A stretch of DNA of 64,000 bases from Pictodentalium vernedei. Taxonomy: Eukaryota > Mollusca > Scaphopoda > Dentaliida > Dentaliidae. The translations under genes were made by a program, and so were the position numbers. Positions 18,601 to 26,791 of this stretch are shown here, piece after piece (position 1 is the first letter of the stretch; every line of letters starts with the position of its first letter). The DNA lies in NCBI GenBank assembly GCA_031216915.1, contig CM062296.1, positions 799,509,022-799,573,021 of the forward strand, given 5' to 3'. The notes beneath the pieces were generated by a model. It saw only the letters and a program-made list of their open reading frames with translations, was not told the origin of the DNA and did no database searches.

Positions 18601-19723
18601 CAATGGCATGTTCTACTAGGCCAGTTCGCCCCAGGTCATCATCATCTTTAGAGAATACATCTTGAAAGTCAGATAACAACTTTCTTACTTGCTGAGCCTC
18701 TTTTTCATTACAGTTCAGAGTGCCTTCTTCATGCAGTGTTCTAAGGTGATCTGGCACTGTTTCATTAGTCTGACCCTGGTGATCTTCAGTTGAAACTTCA
18801 TGGTTTGGTAGATTTCCCACCCTAAAACCCTGACTGGTTTTGATACTTCTTATGGCACCTGGGTTTTCTGACTCAGATCTATCCTCGCAGGATAGTACTT
18901 CAATAGGTTTCTGGGTCAGGTCTTCTGCAAAGCCTACTACGACATCCTGATTGATGGATATTTCAGTCGCTGTGGGGTTCATAAGTCTGACCTTATGAGT
19001 ACAATTTTCCATGGATGTTAAACTGCTAGCCATCAAAAGTGGGTATCTCTCAGTGAATGTTTCTGCAGGTTCTATAATAGCTTCATTAATGCTTCTGTCA
19101 TTATCTTTCCTTTCAATTAAAACATCAATTATGGCCTCTGTATAAGGAGGTATGTAGTAATGATCGGCTGCAGTTACCCGTCCAATTCTACCCGGCACTC
19201 CCACTTGAATGCATTGTATTGGGGTGCCTTTTAAATAAATCAAGCCTTTACTTAATAATAAATCTGCTGGCCCCTCTGCTTCATTCTGCAGTATATCAAT
19301 ACCCAAAAGAGCATCATCTTCAATGTCAGCCACAGCTATTTCTCTCCTCAATTCACATCCTCCCAATTTAATATGAAATAGTCCCCTGCCATAAAGGCTG
19401 AGTGGCTTTCCATTTGCCCCTGTTAAATTGCCTGACTTCTGTAAGTGTGGTCTTCTACTAAAAGGTATTTTGTCAAATACCCTTTTAGACATAATTGTCC
19501 TAGTGGCCCCCGTATCTGCAGTAAAAACGGTTTTAATTCCTTCAATTTCTCCCTTCACATAAACCCCTTCATATTGCGGGATTTCAGTATCGTCAATGTC
19601 ATCGTAATTCGAATGGTCATGGCTCGCTTCACTTCTTACAGGGGCTCTTGTACAGTTAACTGACCGCTGCTCCCTCGTGTCAGTGCTTGGTAGTTTAAAG
19701 AGCTGTTTTGTGCATCTTTCCAA
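15659..19723 (-). CDS. pol: Pol polyprotein, copy 1 (intact)
   Basis: 1354 residues from the first ATG in frame; translation is expected as Gag-Pol by -1 frameshifting, entering at residue 11, so the ATG is probably not used. Order of domains: aspartic protease with DTG at 70-72 and ALLGIDIL at 138-145; reverse transcriptase about 400-590 with FDL (D471) and YIDD at 533-536; RNase H about 675-795 with DAS (D682), TDHQAL and NADAMSR; integrase zinc-binding H981, H988, C1018, C1021; integrase core D1050, D1110, E1146 (D-35-E); and a C-terminal YVGPG motif like the GPY/F module. No chromodomain. The domain order PR-RT-RH-IN assigns it to Ty3/gypsy. All catalytic residues are present. Confidence 0.93.
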   Translation of the reverse strand: MERCTKQLFKLPSTDTREQRSVNCTRAPVRSEASHDHSNYDDIDDTEIPQYEGVYVKGEIEGIKTVFTADTGATRTIMSKRVFDKIPFSRRPHLQKSGNLTGANGKPLSLYGRGLFHIKLGGCELRREIAVADIEDDALLGIDILQNEAEGPADLLLSKGLIYLKGTPIQCIQVGVPGRIGRVTAADHYYIPPYTEAIIDVLIERKDNDRSINEAIIEPAETFTERYPLLMASSLTSMENCTHKVRLMNPTATEISINQDVVVGFAEDLTQKPIEVLSCEDRSESENPGAIRSIKTSQGFRVGNLPNHEVSTEDHQGQTNETVPDHLRTLHEEGTLNCNEKEAQQVRKLLSDFQDVFSKDDDDLGRTGLVEHAIVTGDAPPIKQLPRRVPMAYAEKLKKTINKLQEQDVIQKSTSPWASPIVLVPKKSGKLRLCVDYRRVNAVTKIDAFPLPRIRDCLDAVAGSSLFSTFDLTSGYHQVPVRKEDIPKTAFVTKYGLFEYKMMPFGLCNAAPCFQRAMELALQGLQWQTCLIYIDDFVVFGRNLDEHLARVREVLLRLKEAGLKLKPNKCALLQKKVTFLGHIVSKEGVMPNPENVAKILQWPVPKTVKEIRQVIGMGSYYRRFIKDFAKLVRPMVDLTKKGVKFTWNEKCQSSFEELKRGLISPDIMAYPNDVGKFILDCDASNESIGSVLSQVQEGKERVIAYASRTLNKAEKNYSVTDKELLARRYFIEYFRQYLLGRKFEVRTDHQALIWLFTLKEPKGRVARWIEILSAYDFSVTYRMGTKHGNADAMSRCPNPWNCQSSEVDMMEALKCGPCSKCKRRMGQALVRTEETMETTQGEHISPNPETASYRSVRTRAASKLQDSNSSDEPNSGTSDKQVTETFLQFGSKYTNPEIQSMQEKDEDTQSILAAKLKGERPPHSEVTALSPAARHYWNIWDSLEVEGGVLYRRFCKPDALQSQLQLIVPKRLRKEVMYQMHNTVLSGHLGGKKTIEKTLQHFYWFELRIDVKNWVMKCNECEAIKPPVQRNKAPLGKMSVGAPLDRLATDILGPLPRTPRGHKYILLVTDHFTKWVEIFPVPDQSAQTCAEKILNEVIGRYGCPFSLHSDQGRNYESDVFKELCNLMEIRKTRTSPRNPKGNGQAERFNRTLLRMIKAYLKGEQTDWDLNLGCLAAAYRATPHESTGMSPNLMMLGREVRLPSELMFNLKRCETEEVCSSYGEYVERLRERLYAAHAIARKQLNKAAKRQKEVYDVNSKLIRYEAGDLVWLMNEACKVGVCPKLQPMYVGPGVVLKKISDLNYMIQMGKSFKGKIVNHNKLKPYRGDHIPQWTKTAVKAFNKRCPPFFTLNDDY

Positions 19724-21414
19724 GACTCTCCCCTGTTGGTACTAGAGTTTCCCTGTATAACCGGTTTTTTGTCAATTTTAGCTTCTCTGTCATAGTTCCG
19801 GTTTCTTACTGGGCAATTTCGCAAAAAATGACCTTGGCCTTGGCAGTAGTAACAAACAATGCTTCTATTTGCATCCTGCCTATAATTTTGGTTTGCATGC
19901 AATTCTTTTTCTAGTTTGTCTATACGATCCATTAATGCTTGGAGAACTTCAGGCTTCATTTCATTCATCTTTTTGCTTACCCCCTGTCTTGGCATTATGC
20001 TCTGCATCGCCTTTGAAGCTGGTTTACCAGACCTCATTTCAGACTGTTTTGCTTCTTTATTTTCAGGAGTTCTAAAGACCCTGTCTGACAGGTCATCTCC
20101 TTCCTTTAGTTGCCTCATAGGCCTTTTCGGGCGTCTATCAAAATAGGGTTCATGCAAAGCAGAAGGTTTTTGACAGGTCTCCTTAAAATTGACCACAAAA
20201 CCAACAGCCTCATCAATATCCACTGGCTCTTTCACAAACTCTACATGAAATCGGGCTCTATCATCAATAAGGCCATCCAGGAAACGTCTTAACAGGTCTT
20301 CATTTCTGGTTTTTCCAATTCTTTTGGGGTGAGCTCTTGCATATAAGCTCTTGAGTTGTGCAGCATATTCCTCAACGCCTTCTTTAGGGAACTGGTCCCG
20401 CTTACTAAATTGAGCCACACAGGTTTTGGTTGTTTCAACAACCCTATATCTGCTTTCCAGTTCTGCTGTGAGTAATTTATAGTCATCAATGACCCTTTTA
20501 GATAATTGGCCGAACACAAAGTCCCCTGCTGATCCCTGCAACCTTGGCAGGAGCTCATCCAGCTTCATGCTATCTGACCACCTTTTCCTGTTGGCAACAG
20601 CATTGAAACGATTGAACCAGACCTTCCACTGCTCTTTCCCAGTGAAAACCGGCAGTTTTGCATTTGTGTGAGAACTAGCATTCAACTCTCGAGAGGCGTC
20701 ACCACATACACTGAGGCATGGTTCATCATGTACTTCATACCCACTGACTTCATCTGAGTCATCATCGGTTATATACCCCCTTTCGACTTTCCGTCTCACG
20801 TTCATTCTCTCAGTCCTTGCATCTTTGTCATCAAGAACTCGATCAATGTGTCCCCTTTTAGAACACAGGGTGGACATCACCCCCTGCATCATTACCTGTA
20901 TGTTTTCTGCCACACTTTCAGACATCTCTTTCACCGCTTTCGTCATTACATCATTTATAACTTGGGAGACCTCACTCAGTGATTGATTATCCCCCATTTT
21001 TGTTTTAACCTGATCAGGGTTAACATCTCCCTCAGCCATTCGTTCCCCATGCATTATGGGTAACTGTGGATTACTTAGCTCAGAAAGGTTTCTACATTTA
21101 GCGACCTCATTTTTCTGCCCAGTTCTTGTGTTCGTCATTTCTCTATCATCATTATATACAATTATAGTGGGGATCCCTTCCTTTAATAAGATATCACTAG
21201 GTGGGACCCTTTCATCACTTACATCATTTAAGCTCTCAGACAACATTTCATTTTTAGTCCCTCTTTTGCTTCTCCTTTCCATCATTAAACTTAGCGTAAA
21301 ATCGTTGGTTTTATATTTTACTATACAAACAAACAATCCTGAGTACAGTATCACAACAACAATAAACATAAAAACATCACACAACTCGGCATGTGCTCGC
21401 ACCACTGGATTCAA
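19636..21414 (-). CDS. gag: Gag polyprotein, copy 1 (intact)
   Basis: 592 residues; structural protein that would form the cytoplasmic particle packaging the element RNA. The first ATG lies only 36 bases from the LTR, inside the region after the primer-binding site. Residues 14-32 are strongly hydrophobic (FMFIVVVILYSGLF), odd for Gag; a second start at Met44/45 (MMERRSKRG, about 21280-21285) would omit it. Residues about 260-410 resemble a Ty3/gypsy capsid domain (WKVWFNRFNAVANRKRW, EEYAAQLKSLYARAHP). A coiled-coil-like stretch lies at about 488-508 and a CX2CX4HX4C zinc knuckle at C521, C524, H529 and C534. The 3' end overlaps pol by 88 bases in the -1 frame, with the slippery site at codons 572-574. 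Private residues include K411 where other copies have E. Confidence 0.9.
   Translation of the reverse strand: MNPVVRAHAELCDVFMFIVVVILYSGLFVCIVKYKTNDFTLSLMMERRSKRGTKNEMLSESLNDVSDERVPPSDILLKEGIPTIIVYNDDREMTNTRTGQKNEVAKCRNLSELSNPQLPIMHGERMAEGDVNPDQVKTKMGDNQSLSEVSQVINDVMTKAVKEMSESVAENIQVMMQGVMSTLCSKRGHIDRVLDDKDARTERMNVRRKVERGYITDDDSDEVSGYEVHDEPCLSVCGDASRELNASSHTNAKLPVFTGKEQWKVWFNRFNAVANRKRWSDSMKLDELLPRLQGSAGDFVFGQLSKRVIDDYKLLTAELESRYRVVETTKTCVAQFSKRDQFPKEGVEEYAAQLKSLYARAHPKRIGKTRNEDLLRRFLDGLIDDRARFHVEFVKEPVDIDEAVGFVVNFKETCQKPSALHEPYFDRRPKRPMRQLKEGDDLSDRVFRTPENKEAKQSEMRSGKPASKAMQSIMPRQGVSKKMNEMKPEVLQALMDRIDKLEKELHANQNYRQDANRSIVCYYCQGQGHFLRNCPVRNRNYDREAKIDKKPVIQGNSSTNRGESWKDAQNSSLNYQALTRGSSGQLTVQEPL
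19659..19699 (-). promoter_or_regulatory. -1 frameshift signal at gag-pol junction, copy 1
   Basis: The slippery heptamer T TTA AAC (19699-19693) lies in the Gag frame in the canonical X XXY YYZ phase. An 8-base spacer follows, then stem ACTGAC (19684-19679), a 14-base loop and GTCAGT (19664-19659). Reading -1 after AAC enters the pol frame directly. A loop AGGG could also pair with downstream CCCT as a pseudoknot; that part is inference. Confidence 0.8.
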
Positions 21415-21426
21415 TTAAATGTAACT

Positions 21427-21446
21427 GAATCCTACTTCTGACACCA
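21427..21446 (-). other. Primer-binding site (tRNA-Leu type), copy 1
   Basis: TGGTGTCAGAAGTAGGATTC on the minus strand, four bases after the end of the 5' LTR. It is complementary to the 3' end (including CCA) of animal tRNA-Leu(CAG/CAA) as I know it, with one difference. Confidence 0.8.
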
Positions 21447-23880
21447 AAAATGTAACGGTAAACCAGTTTCAGACCTGGCATGAATAACAGTTTGTGGTTG
21501 TCATTCAAAACCCTGACTGCTCCACAGATCTATCGATACTAAATGACTAAAGATAAAGATAAATTACGCAAGACAAATGGGTTAGGAATAAAATAACGGA
21601 TGCACAGACTTCCAAGGGATTTGGGATATATAAAACTGCTTAAAAGGGAATACAACTGAACAAATCAAGGGAGATAATTCTGGCAATTACTGAAAGTGAG
21701 AGGAGAAATGTGCAAGGTATGGATTTCCCCCTTTTAAGCTCAAAACTACCCTGGGCAATAAAATGTTAGGCTTGAATCCAGCAAAAGAAGAGAAGGGATG
21801 AACGATTACTAGAATCACCCATTATAAGGATGTAACTAAAATATAGGTGAGGCAGTGAAGGGTAAGTTTTGTATAAAAATAACCAAAAGGCATCAGGATG
21901 ACAATCAAACCCAGAATAGACTACATGTGCACTATGTAGGTCATTCTGGCACTGAGTGTAAGGCTGATTATATTGGAACCTTCTTTTGCTTTCAACAATA
22001 CCTAACAGGTCACCAGGAATTGTCAGGATACCGACACCAGTAGACAATGTCTACAATTAAAATAAGAAAATTTTAAAGTCATTAAATTTATTATTTGACT
22101 GTCAACGTATATGCAAAAACGGCCATTAAAACAGTTTACAAATTTTATACAATCACATTCAGACCCCACAAGACAAGACACCGACATAAAACAAGCACAA
22201 TGCAAATGAAAATGAGACAATGAAATGGATAATGGATCTAATATAAAGGAAGCTAAATGATTTGATTGGATGATGGCCGATAGGCTTCAGCCCAAGGATG
22301 AGCGAATTAACGGTACTCATCCTTTAGATGATGCTTATCGGCGAATGAATAGTCCTTGAAACCTGATTTACTCGACTACAAAGCCAACATGCACAGTTTG
22401 CAAGGCTCCGCATGAGGCCTCCGGCTCCCCATGTTTCACTATACTCCACTGGAGAGACGGGAAAATAACACCGAAGCCCACACGTATATATGAACCAAAC
22501 GTGAGGCCTCCATCTCACTGCATTTACTGGTGAGATGGGAAAACCACCAAAGCTCAAGCGAACAGTTAGCTAGGCTGCTCACAAGGCCTCCATCTTACTG
22601 TGTAACAATCCACTTGCAAGATGGGACGATCAAACGAAACAGAGCAATAGCTCTGAAAGACTGTCCCAATGGTCGATCTCCCACAATGGGGGTATTATAC
22701 TCCCACTATGAGGAATCGAGCATTAGGCACTACGAAAGTGTGTACAGTGTCCCGCCAAACGGGCGCTATACACTGAACTAGAAATTACAACCTAACTTAC
22801 ACAACACCGGTCCAGATAAAACTGGAGTAAATTGACGGAAAAATGCTTATCGAATCACCGCTAGTCAGGATGCACCTCAGCGGGAGGGACAGTAGGATGC
22901 TGTTCCTCTCGCCGAACTGCATCATGACAAACAGAGATTTGAGAGACTGGGCTGACCATACAATTTTTCTTGGCACATCCCAAATATGGGATAAATTCCA
23001 AAAACACCTGTCAATATTATTAACAGAATCTCACTTTCATTAGCAAGACAAACTCAGGATTGTTTCTCCACTCCTACACTTGTAACTGCAAGCAACCATA
23101 TTTATGACTAGACACCACCAGTTAACATAACAAATAACATATTGTCTGGTCATTCAATGTATTGTGCTTCGACAGGAGGGTCCTTAATAAGGATCATCCT
23201 CTCGGGAGCAACATCCCGAACAACCATACAACAAATCCTAACAAACTGAGTTTTAAATTAACAACCTCCAACGCAATGAAAATGATTAGCCTTATTTAAG
23301 GCAAAACTTTTATTACCTGTTTTCTAATTTTTGAAGTTGTCAAGAATCGCCAACGTACCTTCAACACGTGCTCTACGCCACTGTAGCTCTAGGTGCAACA
23401 CCACCAGGTGAAACCCCAATGGAGCTCCATCAGACGTTGTATCGCACATAGAACTAGAGTGTAAATTAAATAGCAGAGCAGTGTGCATTTACTTGAAACT
23501 ACATTGTACATGTTTAACCTTTACTATAGGCATTACACAGCTTTGTTAAGCTTTCACTCTCTCACACACGCCTTACCATAGTGGGCAATCTCTCCTACAA
23601 GCAATATTATTAAGCCAACAACCAAGTCACATGTCCAGCCCCAGAATAGTATTCGCCAGACATTCCCTTGTGACGGGTATGAGTACACATAGTCAGACCC
23701 GTCATTGTTTTCAATTAACAACAGGAAAATGATGGGCGAATAAAATCCAGCCTGAACATGCGGCCGCTGACCCCTAGGCTATGGTAAGTTACGAACATTG
23801 TTCTATTATTACAACGTTCCCTCACCATGCATTGATTTTATTAAATTGTTTTATTACTAGACATCATAGAGAAAACCTAG

Positions 23881-24677
23881 GGCCTCTTGGCCCCCTACTT
23901 TAGGCCTCTTGGCCCTGTATATGGGCCTCTTGGCCCTGTGAACTGGCCTCTTGGCCATGAATAGCACCCTGGCTTCTTAGCCTAAAGTACTGCTATAATT
24001 TACTTTCATATTGAGGAAATATGGCCTCTTGGCCCTGTGTACTGGCCTCTTGGCCCTGTACACCCATAGAAATAAACCCTCTAAAATTTAGGGTGGCATT
24101 GGCTGCTTAGCTCTGTGCTCCCCACTCCTTGAATAAAACACCCAGATACTTCTGAACTGGCCTCTTGGCCCAGTGAGCTTAACAAAGTAAATAAATAATT
24201 TAAATACTAGGGACAATGCTAATTTTGTAAACCCTGTACACACCTCTTGGCTCTGTGTACGCCTACAGAAATAAATTGAGAAAGAAATATTTGAGGGGCA
24301 AACGCTGTCCTACCGGGCCTGTACACTGGCTTCTCAGCCCTGTGTACTACAAAAAATGAGTAAACACTGGTCAGAAAATATTAAAATACTGAAAGCGCTG
24401 GCCTCTTGGCCTGCGTTCCCTAACGAAAATAAATAAATAGAAAACCTATTAATTGCTGATAGCACTGGCCTCTTGGCCTGCGCCCCCTAATAAAAATAAA
24501 TAAATAGGTAAATCCCGCAAAATCACCGATAGCGCTGGCTTCTTGGCCCTGCGCTGCCTAACAGAAATAAATAGAAAACCTATTCAGTGCACTAGCCGCT
24601 TGGCTCTGTGCGCCCCCCCCCCCCCTCCCTAAAATAACACGAATAAGTAAAAAAGCTATTGCGAGTGCCTCTTGGCT
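23881..24677. repeat. GGCCTCTTGGCC minisatellite in LTR 2
   Basis: Same 16 motifs in the same order as LTR 1. It differs by two extra C after the first motif, a longer C-run near 24613-24625 and single substitutions between motifs. Confidence 0.9.
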
Positions 24678-24789
24678 TCGCAATAATCCTTCATCATGAA
24701 ATTGAGACTCACAAAGAACTTCTTCCGTACGCTTCTTTTAGCTCTTATTGTGTGTCGGGATTCAGCCCCGCTTGAACCAGTGACTTCTG

Positions 24790-24797
24790 CTTTTATA
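24790..24797 (-). promoter_or_regulatory. TATA box of LTR 2
   Basis: TATAAAAG in the same setting as in LTR 1; this LTR would drive copy 1. Confidence 0.65.
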
Positions 24798-25435
24798 CTC
24801 TACAAAACCCGCGGGTCACATGACACCCGTCAAAACACGCCGGAGTTGACCCCTGCGTGTTTCAGCGGGGCTCAGGCAAGTGAGCAAAGGTCAACGCTAA
24901 AAAAAATGATAGAATTTGATTAATAAGGATGCTGGTGTGACCCAGCATTAACACCATTCAAAACCCCAACACAATACTGAGAAATTTATAGGACAAGTAA
25001 ACTGGAATAACTTTATGCGACCGGCGAAACCAATAAGTGCAAAACAAACTGATTTCCAAGTTGAAAATTTCCCAGTACGCATTGCGAAACATGACAGCCT
25101 TCAGGCGAAAACACGCCGAAGCGTTGCATATAAAAATGTCAAAATACAAGCTTATGGAATTATTTTTCAACAAACAAAGTCCACCAAGTATAAATAAGGT
25201 GTGATATGATTAAAGTGAGGCAGTCACAGTGGTATACACCCTGTGAAAAGAAAACAATTGTCCCAAGGTGACTTACGAATTACCGAAAAGACCTTGTTAG
25301 GCTTGTACAATTATTTTCGCATTATCGCAAGTTGTAGCACAGGTTTATAAACCTTTTCCGTCGGTATTTCCGATGGAAACTTGATAAAAAAATTATTTTT
25401 TTTTTTGAAAATAGCGTGAGGCCCGTTTCGCCACA

Positions 25436-25448
25436 CTACCCTCTCCTT
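25436..25448 (-). other. Polypurine tract, copy 2
   Basis: AAGGAGAGGGTAG, unchanged, abutting LTR 2. Confidence 0.8.
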
Positions 25449-25699
25449 AGACTTTTTGTGTCCTCACAAAACACTTACCAACATAGACGTATAGATTGAA
25501 ATATTGAAGACACAGAAACATATATATAAAAAAAAATTCATTAGAATGACCTTCCCCTCTGACACATAAATATCAGCAACATTGTCATTTTAAATAACCT
25601 GAAAAAATATAAACAGTTAGTGAAATTGTTTTTTTGTTTTTTTTGTGTTTTTTTTACACACCAGTTGTCACTACCATTGTTATTGTTCAAGTCAGTCTC

Positions 25700-25999
25700 T
25701 CACTCTTCAGTCTTTTTTGCTTGAATACTTCCACTGCTACCACTTTTACTGTTGTCCTTATGAATGATTGAAAGTTTATCTGTAAACAAGTCTTTCCATT
25801 GTGTCTTTGGTCCATATTTACAAATTTTGTGTTTTGCTTTTTCACCAGTCGAACTACTTTTTCTCTTCTTAGACTTATCTTTAGTTGTAATGTCTGTTTT
25901 GTTATGTTCACTCATGCTTTTTTGTGCTAAAAGAGTTTGTAAGGTTTCTTCTTGTTTGGTCATAACATTTGTGGCCGTAATAAGAGCTTCAGTAACCAT
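25700..25999 (-). CDS. ORF4, copy 2
   Basis: 99 residues, protein the same as copy 1 by eye; GCCATGG start and ATGA overlap conserved. Confidence 0.55.
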   Translation of the reverse strand: MVTEALITATNVMTKQEETLQTLLAQKSMSEHNKTDITTKDKSKKRKSSSTGEKAKHKICKYGPKTQWKDLFTDKLSIIHKDNSKSGSSGSIQAKKTEE

Positions 26000-26688
26000 G
26001 GCTCAAAAGTGTTCTGAAATGTTTGTAGTTGCTTCTTCATTTCACACACTTCTTCTTTCAGTTTCGAGATCTCTTTGTCTTTCATTTCTATATCCTTAGT
26101 TACTGCTGTGCTTTCCTCAGTGTGCGTTGTTTGATCTTTTAGCTTCACAACTCTTTTGTCCGTCACTGTTTCAAAATCATCAAAAAATGTTTGCTCTAAA
26201 TCCAGAGGTTTTACCAATTCTTTTAAAAAATCGTTGTCATCATTTGTTAAATCTGAGAAGTCCACCCCTTGAAGTAGATTCAAAGATTGTTCTTCACTTT
26301 TCACTTCTACACTCTTGTTTTCATTCTTGCCCACTTTCTTTCTCTCATTCCAGACTTTCATGGACTCTTCTTGAGTTTCCCTTATTACATCCTTCCCTTC
26401 AATTATCTCAGATGGTTTCTCATTCACTTTCTTATATTTATCATCTTCTAACACTACTCCCATATCTCTGAATTTGACTACTTTTTCCTTGTGAATTGGG
26501 AATGTGACTTGGTGCTTGTCAAATAACTTTTCATTCATTGCCTTGTAACCACACAGGGAACAGTTAAATGGTGCTTCCTCAGGTTTAATATGCCTTGCCA
26601 GGAAATGATTAAAGACTTTGTTTTTCTCACTGGCAAAATTACATCGGCCACATCTCCATACTCTGCCTCTGTTAGAGCTATTCATCAT
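25960..26688 (-). CDS. ORF3, copy 2
   Basis: 242 residues, open, although the pol gene upstream is broken. Both C2H2-like motifs are unchanged. V replaces A in KVVKFRD just after the second finger. The ATGA overlap with ORF4 is kept. Confidence 0.8.
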   Translation of the reverse strand: MMNSSNRGRVWRCGRCNFASEKNKVFNHFLARHIKPEEAPFNCSLCGYKAMNEKLFDKHQVTFPIHKEKVVKFRDMGVVLEDDKYKKVNEKPSEIIEGKDVIRETQEESMKVWNERKKVGKNENKSVEVKSEEQSLNLLQGVDFSDLTNDDNDFLKELVKPLDLEQTFFDDFETVTDKRVVKLKDQTTHTEESTAVTKDIEMKDKEISKLKEEVCEMKKQLQTFQNTFEPWLLKLLLRPQML

Positions 26689-26710
26689 CTAAGAACAGAA
26701 GGAAAACTCC
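26689..26710 (-). promoter_or_regulatory. Predicted splice acceptor, copy 2
   Basis: Same sequence as in copy 1, immediately before the ORF3 ATG. Confidence 0.65.
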
Positions 26711-26791
26711 ATTCAAACCGACAGTCATCATTTATCCCATAACACTCAACACTGAACACGCAGTACACTTAATCATGTTAATAATCATCAT

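Larger units (their letters stand above)
21451..25435 (-). repeat. LTR 2 (5' LTR of copy 1 and 3' LTR of copy 2)
   Basis: Shared by two units: the primer-binding site of copy 1 abuts its right-to-left 3' end at 21451, and the polypurine tract of copy 2 abuts 25435. It lacks the two bases GT present near 10352 in LTR 1 (also missing in LTRs 3 and 4). It groups with LTR 1 at the CTCTACGCC, TTACGAACATT and GCGCCCCCT sites. Confidence 0.92.
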
